Assembly: GCA_900320035.1 (NCBI GenBank)
Contig: ONQU01000056.1
Location: 1 to 10,200 of the forward strand
DNA: 10,200 nt
Source: an uncultured Rhodospirillaceae bacterium
Lineage (GTDB): Bacteria > Pseudomonadota > Alphaproteobacteria > RF32 > CAG-239
Reading direction: 5' to 3'
Positions 1 to 6,939 of the stretch are shown here, in pieces (the stretch's first letter is position 1; every line of letters begins with the position of its first letter). The position numbers and the translations under genes were made by a program. The notes beneath the pieces are model-generated. The model was not told the origin of the DNA. It saw nothing but the letters and a program-made list of their open reading frames with translations, and did not search any database.

Positions 1-693
1 CAAAATATTGCACATGCTATTTCAACCAATCACCCTGAAGTCTATTTAATGGTCTTATTGATTGATGAGCGTCCGGAAGAAGTGACGGATATGACACGTT
101 CGGTAAAAGGTGAGGTTATATCATCAACCTTTGATGAACCGGCAACCCGTCATGTTCAAGTGGCTGAAATGTGTATTGAAAAAGCTAAACGTTTGGTGGA
201 AAATAAAAAAGATGTGGTTATATTGCTTGATTCTATCACTCGTTTAGGTCGTGCTTATAATGCTGTTGTACCATCTTCCGGTAAAGTTTTAACTGGTGGT
301 GTTGATGCTAATGCCTTGCAACGTCCGAAACGCTTGTTAGGTGCAGCACGTAATGTTGAAGAAGGTGGTTCATTAACTATTATTGCAACAGCGTTGATTG
401 ATACCGGTTCGCGTATGGATGAAGTTATATTTGAAGAATTTAAAGGTACCGGTAATTCGGAAATTATCTTAGATCGTAAATTAACCGATAAACGTTTATT
501 CCCTACTATTGATATTACCCGTTCCGGTACTCGAAAAGAAGAGCTTTTGGTTGATAAAGCTACACTTACTAAAATGTGGGTATTGCGTCGTGTTTTGATG
601 CAAATGGGTATGACCGACGGTATGGAATTTTTACTTGATAAATTACGTCAAACCAAGAATAATGAAGATTTCTTTCAAAATATGAATTCTTAA
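1..693 (+). CDS. rho: Transcription termination factor Rho, C-terminal part (5' end outside window)
   Basis: Rho is a hexameric RNA-dependent ATPase and helicase that releases RNA polymerase from transcripts. The open frame starts at base 1 (QNIAHAIS...), so 230 residues are visible; E. coli Rho has 419. The RNA-binding domain and Walker A lie upstream of the window. Visible landmarks are LLIDERPEEVTDM, the Walker B segment VVILLDSITRLGRAYN, the Q-loop region KVLTGGVDANALQRPKR, the R-loop region GTGNSEIILDRKL and the arginine-finger segment DITRSGTRKEELL. All are close to the family consensus. The first internal ATG (base 49) is not the start, because conserved Rho sequence continues upstream of it. 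The gene ends in TAA only 9 bp from the convergent ATPase gene, with no terminator hairpin in between. Confidence 0.97.
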   Translation, partial: QNIAHAISTNHPEVYLMVLLIDERPEEVTDMTRSVKGEVISSTFDEPATRHVQVAEMCIEKAKRLVENKKDVVILLDSITRLGRAYNAVVPSSGKVLTGGVDANALQRPKRLLGAARNVEEGGSLTIIATALIDTGSRMDEVIFEEFKGTGNSEIILDRKLTDKRLFPTIDITRSGTRKEELLVDKATLTKMWVLRRVLMQMGMTDGMEFLLDKLRQTKNNEDFFQNMNS

Positions 694-702
694 GAAAGTA
701 AT

Positions 703-1677
703 TTATTTTTTAATATCGGCAATTTCAAAAAGTGGTCTTCCTTGAGCAAGTCGCGTCATTTGCATTTCAATGGTTGTGCTTAAATTAAGATTACCCGTTT
801 TAATAATATTACGCGTCTGATCGCCTTGCGTGGTAATCGGATTAGCAAACAAATATTGAACAACAGGTCTTTTTTGACCGGAACCGATTAAAGTTTGATG
901 TATAACTCCTAATATACCACGTGAAAGTAAGTCAAAAGCCAATTCTTCGCTCATTTCGCCGGCAGAAGCATGTTTGACAATGGCATCTAGAGCATCAGTA
1001 ACGTTGTTGGCGTGAATTGTTGATAAAACCAAGTGACCGGAGGTAGCAGCACGCAAACATTCGCTGGCGGCTTCCGGTGTTCTTATCTCGCCCACCATAA
1101 TATATCGCGGGCGTGAACGTAAAGCTGAACGCAAGGAAGCACCCCAATCATCATTTATCGGTTGGGTCTGTTTACATAAACCGATAGAACCATTTAAAGC
1201 TTTATATTCGCCATCAAGAGGCATTTCGAAAGGATCTTCGATTGTATAAGCAAATCCACCGTTACGAATTAAATATTCACGCAATAAACTGGAAATTGTT
1301 GTGGTTTTACCGGAACCGGTAGCACCGCCGAGTAAAATCAAACCTGAGGCATTACCTAAAGATGATAAATAATTAACCACTTGAATAGGATAACCCAGTG
1401 ACATCAAATCAGGAACTTTTTTCGGCATTTTACGCATACAAAACATAACACCATACATGGAAACAGTCCGTTCAACTCGGAAAAAATATCCTTCATAAAC
1501 AATTGAATAACTGCTGTTTGCGCCATCATAACTTCTTTGCAACAGATCATAAAATTCATTGAAATCATCAGGATAAAATTCTTGCAAACCATTTTCACTT
1601 TTTGTATCAGGCACAAAAACATGTTTATCCGGCATAATAAAAATATCGGAATGAAAGTCGTCGTTTATTCTAACCAT
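703..1677 (-). CDS. PilT/DotB/VirB11-type secretion ATPase, orphan
   Basis: A 324-residue member of the type II/IV secretion and type IV pilus ATPase superfamily, which forms cytoplasmic hexamers that power pilus retraction or substrate transfer. All the family boxes are present: Walker A GATGSGKTT (118-126), Asp box AYTIEDPF (143-150), Walker B IMVGE (193-197) and His box GHLVLSTIH (214-222). The first 110 residues are a shorter, weakly conserved N-terminal domain. The spacing and the C-terminal half resemble both PilT and DotB/TraJ, and I cannot choose between them. An AGGAGA Shine-Dalgarno lies 6 nt before the ATG. No pilin, secretin, inner-membrane platform or T4SS gene is in the window, so the partner is unknown. 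The gene converges with rho and diverges from the ABC transporter. Confidence 0.9.
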   Translation of the reverse strand: MVRINDDFHSDIFIMPDKHVFVPDTKSENGLQEFYPDDFNEFYDLLQRSYDGANSSYSIVYEGYFFRVERTVSMYGVMFCMRKMPKKVPDLMSLGYPIQVVNYLSSLGNASGLILLGGATGSGKTTTISSLLREYLIRNGGFAYTIEDPFEMPLDGEYKALNGSIGLCKQTQPINDDWGASLRSALRSRPRYIMVGEIRTPEAASECLRAATSGHLVLSTIHANNVTDALDAIVKHASAGEMSEELAFDLLSRGILGVIHQTLIGSGQKRPVVQYLFANPITTQGDQTRNIIKTGNLNLSTTIEMQMTRLAQGRPLFEIADIKK

Positions 1678-1803
1678 AGATATTCTCCTAAAATTTACTA
1701 TAACTTAATATAATAAGGTAATTGTTAAATTCTCTTTAAATAATATTGCGACATAAAAAAAAATATTTTACATTGGAGTAAGTAAGAGAATATGTGATTA
1801 AAA

Positions 1804-3735
1804 ATGGTAAAAATAAAAGCGCTTATATTAGGATTATTGGTTGTTAATCTGTTTATTTTCGGAATTATCGAAAATAAAGACCATTCTTTTTCTTTTGCTT
1901 ATAAAACAAATTTTATTATCTTTATCAATGTAGCATATTTAGCATTATGGTTTGTTTTAGCTCTCATAAATAAATATAAGCAAAAAATAAAAGAAAAATT
2001 ATTAACGATATATACTTTAAAAAATTATGCGCAAATTTTACCTTATGTTAAACCATATTGGTTTAGAGCCTTGCTTGCTGTACTTATTACAATTCCTGTC
2101 GGTTCTATGGATGCTGTGATTGCTTGGTCATTAAAACCATTTATGGATGTGGTGTTGGTTGAACAGCAAACCGGCTGGACAATGTATATACCGTTAATGA
2201 TTATTGTTTTTAGCGTCCTGCAAGCACTTTTTACCTATATTGCCACCTATATGAACACATGGGTTGGTAATAAAATGGCAAATGATTTAAAAAAGCAGCT
2301 TTTTCAAAAACTATTACGTTCTGATGCTTCTTTTTTTGATAAAACAAATTCCGGTACTGTTTTATTTAATTATAATAATTGTGCTGAAACAGCCTGCAGT
2401 GGTTTGTTAAATAATATGAAGATGTTTTCCACCCGCTTTTTTTCCTCACTATCATTGATAATTGTTCTTTTTTATAATTCTTGGCAATTGGCTATTGTAG
2501 CGGTTGTAGTATTGTTTGGTGCTTTATATCCGCTCACCAAAACGCGTAAAAGGCTTAAAAAAGTTTTTACCCTAGATATGAACGTGATGGCCGAATTGTT
2601 AAATAACTATAATGAAGTTTTTGGCGGTAATCGTATTATCAGCGCCTATAACCTTTATGACTATTGCAAAAACAAATTCAAAAAAGTGGTTAATGCTATA
2701 TTTGATTTAAGCTTAAGAATGATTAAAAAAACCGGTATTATTGCTCCGGCAATGCATGTAATATCATCTTTTGGCATAGCCTTTGTTATCTGGTACGGCA
2801 GCTATCTGATTGTCAGTCATCAAATAACAGTCGGCAATTTTGCCTCTTTTATTACCTCATTAGTAATGCTTTATAATCCGATAAAATCAATCGGCAATAG
2901 CTATAATGGTGTTATTATGTCGTTAATGATGGTTGAAATGGTAATGGGTATTTTGCATGAAAATCCGACAATAAAAAATAATGAAAAAGCCCAAAAAATA
3001 ACGCCGTGCCACGGTGATATATGTTATAAAAATGTAACGTTTGAGTATGAACAAGGCCGTCCGGTTTTAAAAAACATAAATCTGAATATAAAGGCTGGCC
3101 AAACCATAGCCTTGGTTGGTAATTCCGGGGGTGGAAAAACCACTATATCAACATTATTACCCCGATTTTATGATGTTAAGGAAGGACAAATAACAATTGA
3201 TAATACCGATATCAGAGATATTGATTTAGATGATTTAAGAAGTAATATTGCTATTGTTTTTCAAGATAATTTCTTGTTTGGCGGCACCATTAGAGAAAAC
3301 ATACTGCTTGGTCAGAAAAATGTTAGTGATGAACAGTTGCAACTTGCTCTGAAATCGGCTTGTTTAGATGAATTTATTGCTTCTTTACCGAATGGCTTGG
3401 AAACAATCGTCGGTGAACGAGGAATTAATCTTTCCGGTGGTCAAAAACAGCGTATTGCCATTGCTCGTGCGTTTATAAAAAATGCTCCTATTCTTATTTT
3501 AGATGAAGCAACTTCGGCACTTGATAATAAATCGGAAGCCATTGTGCAACAGGCAATCAATAATTTGATGCAAAATCGCACGGTTTTAGTTATCGCACAT
3601 CGCCTTTCCACAGTGCGCCATGCCGATTGTATTGTGGTCTTAAACAACGGTGAAATCAGTGAAAAAGGCACTCATGAAGAGCTTATTCATGCCGGCGGTG
3701 ATTATGCGGCACTCTATAAAACTCAACTGGCATAA
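1804..3735 (+). CDS. MsbA-like ABC half-transporter (lipid/lipid A flippase type) with N-terminal membrane extension
   Basis: A 643-residue half-transporter with a fused exporter-type membrane domain and ATPase domain. Membrane helices of the core fall roughly at 88-108, 128-150, 208-245 (two), 313-337 and 340-360. The ATPase domain has Walker A GNSGGGKTT (439-447), Q-loop Q487, signature LSGGQKQR (543-550), Walker B ILILDE (563-568), D-loop SALD and H-loop H599. By resemblance it would flip lipid A core or another lipid across the inner membrane as a homodimer, but the substrate is inferred. It exceeds E. coli MsbA (582) because of an N-terminal extension with two extra hydrophobic stretches (about 5-21 and 36-55). 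The ATG at 1804 is the first possible start: an in-frame ATG at 1792 is followed at once by TGA. No good Shine-Dalgarno lies at the usual distance. It could instead be a multidrug exporter. Confidence 0.88.
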   Translation: MVKIKALILGLLVVNLFIFGIIENKDHSFSFAYKTNFIIFINVAYLALWFVLALINKYKQKIKEKLLTIYTLKNYAQILPYVKPYWFRALLAVLITIPVGSMDAVIAWSLKPFMDVVLVEQQTGWTMYIPLMIIVFSVLQALFTYIATYMNTWVGNKMANDLKKQLFQKLLRSDASFFDKTNSGTVLFNYNNCAETACSGLLNNMKMFSTRFFSSLSLIIVLFYNSWQLAIVAVVVLFGALYPLTKTRKRLKKVFTLDMNVMAELLNNYNEVFGGNRIISAYNLYDYCKNKFKKVVNAIFDLSLRMIKKTGIIAPAMHVISSFGIAFVIWYGSYLIVSHQITVGNFASFITSLVMLYNPIKSIGNSYNGVIMSLMMVEMVMGILHENPTIKNNEKAQKITPCHGDICYKNVTFEYEQGRPVLKNINLNIKAGQTIALVGNSGGGKTTISTLLPRFYDVKEGQITIDNTDIRDIDLDDLRSNIAIVFQDNFLFGGTIRENILLGQKNVSDEQLQLALKSACLDEFIASLPNGLETIVGERGINLSGGQKQRIAIARAFIKNAPILILDEATSALDNKSEAIVQQAINNLMQNRTVLVIAHRLSTVRHADCIVVLNNGEISEKGTHEELIHAGGDYAALYKTQLA

Positions 3736-3760
3736 ATAAAAAATATCAGATTTATACTAT

Positions 3761-3775
3761 CATTCCTCTCGGATG
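3761..3775. repeat. Possible third, fragmentary copy of the intergenic repeat
   Basis: The stretch CATTCCTCTCGGATG resembles the conserved CATCCCTCG end of the two fuller repeats at 3786-3834 and 3882-3927 but lacks the rest of the module. It may be a decayed copy or a chance match. Confidence 0.25.
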
Positions 3776-3785
3776 CACTTATATG

Positions 3786-3834
3786 GTCATCCCTCGCCGA
3801 GGCGGAACGCCGAGCGCGTCAAAGAATCTTCGAA
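3786..3834 (-). repeat. Intergenic modular repeat, copy A (GC-rich core)
   Basis: On the minus strand this 49-bp element begins TTCGAAGATTCTTTGACG and ends CGAGGGATGAC. It shares 13 of 18 bases of the first flank and 10 of 11 of the second with copy B (3882-3927). Its core differs completely: it is GC-rich, with CTCGGCG twice in direct orientation and short inverted arms (CCTC-GCC-GAGG at 3792-3802 and GGCG-GAA-CGCC at 3801-3811). It sits just after the ABC transporter gene. The layout resembles dispersed palindromic repeats of other alphaproteobacterial genomes. Confidence 0.6.
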
Positions 3835-3881
3835 TTTTACAATTGTTTTTCCCTGTTATATTAAGTATAAAATAACAACCT

Positions 3882-3927
3882 GCCATCCCTCGTTTTTGCA
3901 AAGCAAAAACGTCCAGTGATCTTTGAA
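3882..3927 (-). repeat. Intergenic modular repeat, copy B (A/T-rich hairpin core)
   Basis: On the minus strand this 46-bp element begins TTCAAAGATCACTGGACG and ends CGAGGGATGGC, matching the flanks of copy A. Its core is a perfect inverted repeat: CGTTTTTGC (3891-3899), a three-base AAA loop, and GCAAAAACG (3903-3911). No T-run follows on either strand, so it does not look like an intrinsic terminator. It lies between the ABC transporter and the trpS terminator. Confidence 0.65.
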
Positions 3928-3928
3928 T

Positions 3929-3961
3929 AAAAAAAACGCACTTATTCTACAATAAATGCGT
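3929..3961 (-). terminator. Intrinsic terminator of trpS
   Basis: Read on the minus strand, ACGCATTTATT (3961-3951), loop GTAG, and AATAAGTGCGT (3946-3936) form an 11-bp stem with one G-U pair. It is followed directly by eight T (3936-3929). It starts 21 nt after the trpS stop codon, as expected for a Rho-independent terminator. Confidence 0.88.
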
Positions 3962-3982
3962 CATAAGAAAGTTTTTTTAGTT

Positions 3983-5026
3983 TTACTTCTTAAAATAGTT
4001 AATACCCATAGCCGACTTAACATCACTTAATGTTTGTTCTGCCACGCTTTTGGCTTGCAAACTGCCTTGCCGTAAAATATTGAAAATTTCGCCTAAATCT
4101 TGCGCTAATAATTCGCGCTTTTCTCTGATTGGCCGCAATTCATTTTGCAAAATTTCATTTAAGAACTTTTTCACCGTGCCATCACCCAAACCGCCGCGGC
4201 GATAATGTGCTTTCATTTCATCTAAATTAGCATAAGTCGGCAAGAAAGCGGCAAAATGTTCATCTTTACAAAAAGCATCTAAATAAATAAACACCGGATT
4301 ATTTTCGGTATGCCCCGGGTCTTCTACCCGCAAATGCGTCTGATCGGTAAACATACTTTGCACTTTTTTCTTAATATCATTGGCACTGTCGGCCAAATAA
4401 ATGCAATTCCCCAGCGATTTACTCATTTTAGCGGCACCGTCTAACCCCGGCAAACGCGAACAAACAGCATTATCCGGCAACACGGCTTGCGGTTCAACCA
4501 AAACCTCTTTGTAAATGGTGTTAAACGAGCGCACAATTTCCCTCGCCTGCTCCAACATCGGTAGCTGGTCTTCACCAACCGGCACCAAATTAGCTTTAAA
4601 AGCTGTAATATCGGCAGCTTGACTAATCGGATAAGTAAAGAAACCAACAGGCACACTTTGCTTAAAACCGCGCAGATGTATTTCGTTTTTCACGGTAGGA
4701 TTACGCTGCACTCGCGAAACCGTCACCAAATTCATGTAATAAGCGGTCAACTCAAACAATTCCGGAATTTGCGATTGAATAAAAATCGTGGCTTTTTGCG
4801 GGTCAATACCACAAGCCATATAGTCAAGTGCTACTTCAGCAATATTGTTTCTTACCTTATCAATATTATCAGCATTATCAGTTAGTGCTTGAGCATCGGC
4901 AATCATCACGTAAATCTTGTCATATTTGCCGCTGTTTTGCATTTCCACACGTCGCTTCAAAGAACCGACATAATGCCCTAAATGTAATCTTCCTGTCGGC
5001 CGGTCGCCAGTTAAAATAATATCCAT
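3983..5026 (-). CDS. trpS: Tryptophan--tRNA ligase
   Basis: A cytoplasmic class Ic aminoacyl-tRNA synthetase that charges tRNA-Trp with tryptophan using ATP. It has 347 residues (E. coli 334). The HIGH-type motif is HLGH (15-18), the GEDQ motif is at 151-154 and KMSKS is at 200-204 within AAKMSKSLGN. Conserved TYPISQAADI and VPVGEDQLPMLEQ lie between them, so the catalytic core looks intact. The N-terminus ILTGDRPTGRLHLGHYVGSL is of the type I associate with Firmicutes TrpRS rather than the GVQPTG..HLGNY form common in proteobacteria, which suggests an exchanged lineage. A Shine-Dalgarno AAGGA lies 7 nt before the ATG. It follows rsmD on the same strand after 88 nt with its own putative promoter, and ends at a strong hairpin terminator. 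Confidence 0.96.
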   Translation of the reverse strand: MDIILTGDRPTGRLHLGHYVGSLKRRVEMQNSGKYDKIYVMIADAQALTDNADNIDKVRNNIAEVALDYMACGIDPQKATIFIQSQIPELFELTAYYMNLVTVSRVQRNPTVKNEIHLRGFKQSVPVGFFTYPISQAADITAFKANLVPVGEDQLPMLEQAREIVRSFNTIYKEVLVEPQAVLPDNAVCSRLPGLDGAAKMSKSLGNCIYLADSANDIKKKVQSMFTDQTHLRVEDPGHTENNPVFIYLDAFCKDEHFAAFLPTYANLDEMKAHYRRGGLGDGTVKKFLNEILQNELRPIREKRELLAQDLGEIFNILRQGSLQAKSVAEQTLSDVKSAMGINYFKK

Positions 5027-5052
5027 TTATCTATCCTTTCAGTTGCCGCTCA

Positions 5053-5080
5053 AGCTAGCATTATATAACCGGCTTGTCAA
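5053..5080 (-). promoter_or_regulatory. Putative promoter of trpS
   Basis: On the minus strand a perfect -35 TTGACA (5080-5075) is followed after 15 nt by GCTAGC (5059-5054). This resembles the alphaproteobacterial housekeeping form TTGAC...GCTANA. A TATAAT (5065-5060) also occurs, but only 9 nt after TTGACA, too close to pair with it. The ATG of trpS is about 30 nt further on. This is sequence matching only. Confidence 0.45.
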
Positions 5081-5114
5081 TAGCACACATATAAAGCTGT
5101 GACATTTTATAAGA

Positions 5115-5657
5115 TTATATATTTTGCAAAAATAAAATTTGCGCCAAGCCGTAAACCCGCTTATCGATAAGTTCCAGTTGTTCCGGCCAAGTAATTACTT
5201 CATCGGCGCGCGTTTCAACAATACACAGCGCTTTTTCAGCAAGCCAGTTTTTTGCTACCAATTCAGCTAAAACTTTTTCGCTCAAACCCTGAGCGTATGG
5301 CGCATCCATAAATACCAATTGAAATTTTTGGGATAAACGCGGCAAATTAACAGCATTCGCCCGAATGATTTTAATTTTTGCTTGTTCCGCCGTAAACATT
5401 TTGGCATTCCGCTCCACGGTTTTGGTATCCATATCTATAAACGTGGCGCTTTTAAATCCGCGTGACAGAGCCTCTAGCCCAAACGCACCGGTGCCGGCAA
5501 AAATGTCGGCCATATCCAAATTTTCATAAGCTTCATCAAGATGCGAAAATAGAATATTAAAGACGGCTTCGCGTGCACGTTCGGCGGTCGGCCGCACTTT
5601 TTTTCCTTCCGGCGCCCATAATTTTTTACCGCGATATTTGCCACCGATAATTCTCAT
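5115..5657 (-). CDS. rsmD: 16S rRNA (guanine(966)-N(2))-methyltransferase RsmD
   Basis: RsmD uses S-adenosylmethionine to methylate N2 of G966 in 16S rRNA during 30S assembly. The 180-residue protein (E. coli 198) opens with MRIIGGKYRGKKL and the RPTAERAREAVFNIL segment (22-36), both typical of the family. The SAM-binding loop is DIFAGTGAFGLEALSRG (51-67) and the acidic ribose-binding position follows at FIDMD (73-77). Catalytic motif IV reads DAPY (118-121) where the family normally has DPPY or DPPF. The codon is a clear GCG in the DNA, so this is a real substitution unless it is a sequencing error. The ATG overlaps the rluB stop in an ATGA junction, so the two rRNA-modification genes are probably translationally coupled. 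Confidence 0.93.
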   Translation of the reverse strand: MRIIGGKYRGKKLWAPEGKKVRPTAERAREAVFNILFSHLDEAYENLDMADIFAGTGAFGLEALSRGFKSATFIDMDTKTVERNAKMFTAEQAKIKIIRANAVNLPRLSQKFQLVFMDAPYAQGLSEKVLAELVAKNWLAEKALCIVETRADEVITWPEQLELIDKRVYGLAQILFLQNI

Positions 5658-6376
5658 AGCGCAAACTTTTCTCCCAGTTGCTCACGTAAAACTTTTTGCG
5701 CTACTTCTTTAACCTCGCCTTTCTGCAAACTTCCCAACTGAAATGGTCCGTAAGAAAGGCGTATTAACCGTGCCACTTCCAAACCGATAGATTTCATCAG
5801 CTTGCGAATTTCTCGATTTTTTCCTTCATTTAGTGTTACCATCAGCCAACTATTACTGCCATTGGTACTTTCCAACGTTGCTTGTACGGCACCATATTTT
5901 ACCCCGTCAACCTCAACTCCTTTAGCCAATGCCGCTAATTTTTTGACATCAACACGTCCGTGCACCCGCACTTTATAGCGTCGGCTCCAAGCATTTTGTG
6001 GCAACTCTAACTGTCTCGCTAATTCACCATTGTTGGTTAATAACAATAAACCTTCCGAATTTAAATCCAACCGCCCGATGCTGATAACCCGCGGCATATC
6101 CGGCGGCAAATTGGCAAACACTGTGGCTCGGTCATCAGTATCCTTGTGGGTTGTCAACAAACCGGCCGGTTTATGATATAACCATAATCTGGTTTTTTCT
6201 ATTTCCGGTAATTTTTCACCGTCGAGCAAAACTTCTTCATCACCTTCAACATTAAACGCCGGCGATGCCACAATTTCACCATTGACCGTTACCCGTTGTT
6301 GCTTAATGAGTTCTTCCGCATCGCGTCGTGAACAAACACCGCGTCTTGCCATATATTTTGCCAATCTTTCCGTCAT
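5654..6376 (-). CDS. rluB: RluB/RsuA-family rRNA pseudouridine synthase
   Basis: Converts a uridine in rRNA to pseudouridine; RluB acts on U2605 of 23S rRNA in E. coli. The 240-residue protein starts with an S4 RNA-binding domain (MTERLAKYMARRGVCSRRDA..., about 1-60). The RsuA-type catalytic domain follows, with catalytic Asp104 in GRLDLNSEGLLLL (101-113) and the family motif NEGKNREIRKLM (183-194). It lacks the long basic C-terminal tail of E. coli RluB (291 residues), as is common. Assignment to RluB rather than RluE or RsuA rests on the S4 domain and overall resemblance, so the exact target is inferred. AGGAA lies 6 nt before the ATG. It is the first gene of an rluB-rsmD pair and diverges from tadA. 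Confidence 0.92.
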   Translation of the reverse strand: MTERLAKYMARRGVCSRRDAEELIKQQRVTVNGEIVASPAFNVEGDEEVLLDGEKLPEIEKTRLWLYHKPAGLLTTHKDTDDRATVFANLPPDMPRVISIGRLDLNSEGLLLLTNNGELARQLELPQNAWSRRYKVRVHGRVDVKKLAALAKGVEVDGVKYGAVQATLESTNGSNSWLMVTLNEGKNREIRKLMKSIGLEVARLIRLSYGPFQLGSLQKGEVKEVAQKVLREQLGEKFAL

Positions 6377-6395
6377 TTTTACTTCCTTTTTTCAA

Positions 6396-6426
6396 TTTAT
6401 ATTATATAATAAAGGCAAAATGTCAA
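6396..6426 (-). promoter_or_regulatory. Putative promoter of rluB-rsmD
   Basis: On the minus strand a perfect -35 TTGACA (6426-6421) is followed by an AT-rich stretch with TATAAT 14 nt away (6406-6401) and TATAAA 19 nt away (6401-6396). Neither spacing is ideal, and TAATAT at 16 nt is a third option. The palindromic ATTATATAAT (6401-6410) could also serve as the -10 box of the divergent tadA gene, so the two promoters probably overlap in the 63-bp gap. Confidence 0.45.
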
Positions 6427-6439
6427 CAAAAGGTGAAAT

Positions 6440-6898
6440 ATGACCAAAGAAGAATATATGCAGCAAGCTTTAGAACTTGCCCAACAAGCGGCTGCTGTTG
6501 ATGAAGTTCCGGTCGGTGCGGTTATCGTTAATCCGCAAAGCGGTGAAATTATTGCATCGGCATATAACCAAAGCGCTCATGGCGGTGATGCCACGGCCCA
6601 TGCTGAAATTCTTGCCATACAAGCCGCATGCCGCCGGTTAAATACCACGCGCCTGTGGAATATGGATATGTATGTCACACTTGAACCGTGTACCATGTGC
6701 GCGGCTGCTATTTCGTTTGCGCGTATAGCTCATTTATATTTCGGTGCTATTGATGAGAAAGGCGGCGCCGTGGTCAGCGGCGTTAAATTTTACGATTCGC
6801 CGACCTGTCATCATTGTCCGCAAGTTGAAGGTGATATTTGTGCTGATGCTTGTGGTCAAATATTGAAGGATTTTTTCAACCGGAAAAGAAATAAATAA
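6440..6898 (+). CDS. tadA: tRNA-specific adenosine deaminase TadA
   Basis: TadA deaminates A34 of tRNA-Arg(ACG) to inosine, which allows one tRNA to read several arginine codons. The 152-residue protein (E. coli 167) has the zinc-dependent deaminase fold: VPVGAVIV (23-30), the catalytic HAE (54-56) with E56 as proton shuttle, and PCTMC (83-87), which with H54 supplies the zinc ligands. After the active site come AAAISFARI and GGAVVSG, then PTCHHCP (121-127), a segment I associate with alphaproteobacterial TadA. AAAGG lies 6 nt before the ATG. The gene stands alone on its strand, divergent from rluB, and is followed 4 nt after its stop by a hairpin terminator shared with the opposite-strand zinc-ribbon gene. 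Confidence 0.95.
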   Translation: MTKEEYMQQALELAQQAAAVDEVPVGAVIVNPQSGEIIASAYNQSAHGGDATAHAEILAIQAACRRLNTTRLWNMDMYVTLEPCTMCAAAISFARIAHLYFGAIDEKGGAVVSGVKFYDSPTCHHCPQVEGDICADACGQILKDFFNRKRNK

Positions 6899-6902
6899 AA
6901 CC

Positions 6903-6937
6903 AAAAAAGACACCGGTTTATTTACCGATGTCTTTTT
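6903..6937. terminator. Bidirectional terminator between tadA and the zinc-ribbon gene
   Basis: Inverted arms AAAAGACACCGGT (6905-6917) and ACCGATGTCTTTT (6924-6936) enclose a 6-nt loop. A-runs on one side and T-runs on the other give a U-tract in both directions. The single imperfect position (C6913/A6928) is a C-A mismatch in the plus-strand RNA but a G-U wobble in the minus-strand RNA. Minus-strand transcripts also get the longer U-run, so the hairpin fits the minus-strand gene slightly better. Confidence 0.85.
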
Positions 6938-6939
6938 GC

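Noticed and set aside
1792..1806. Reading TGA as tryptophan so the ABC transporter starts at 1792
   Set aside because: rluB ends in TGA in a normal ATGA overlap, tryptophans are encoded by TGG, and no gene has an internal TGA, so the standard code applies.
3891..3911. Hairpin CGTTTTTGC-AAA-GCAAAAACG as the terminator of the ABC transporter
   Set aside because: No T-run follows on the plus strand and it lies over 150 bp after the stop; it is better explained as the core of repeat copy B.
3736..3982. CRISPR array in the repeat-bearing intergenic region
   Set aside because: Only two degenerate copies with variable cores, no regular spacers and no cas genes.
4619..5019. Plus-strand open frames opposite trpS
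   Set aside because: They are antisense to a clearly conserved synthetase and show no domain of their own.
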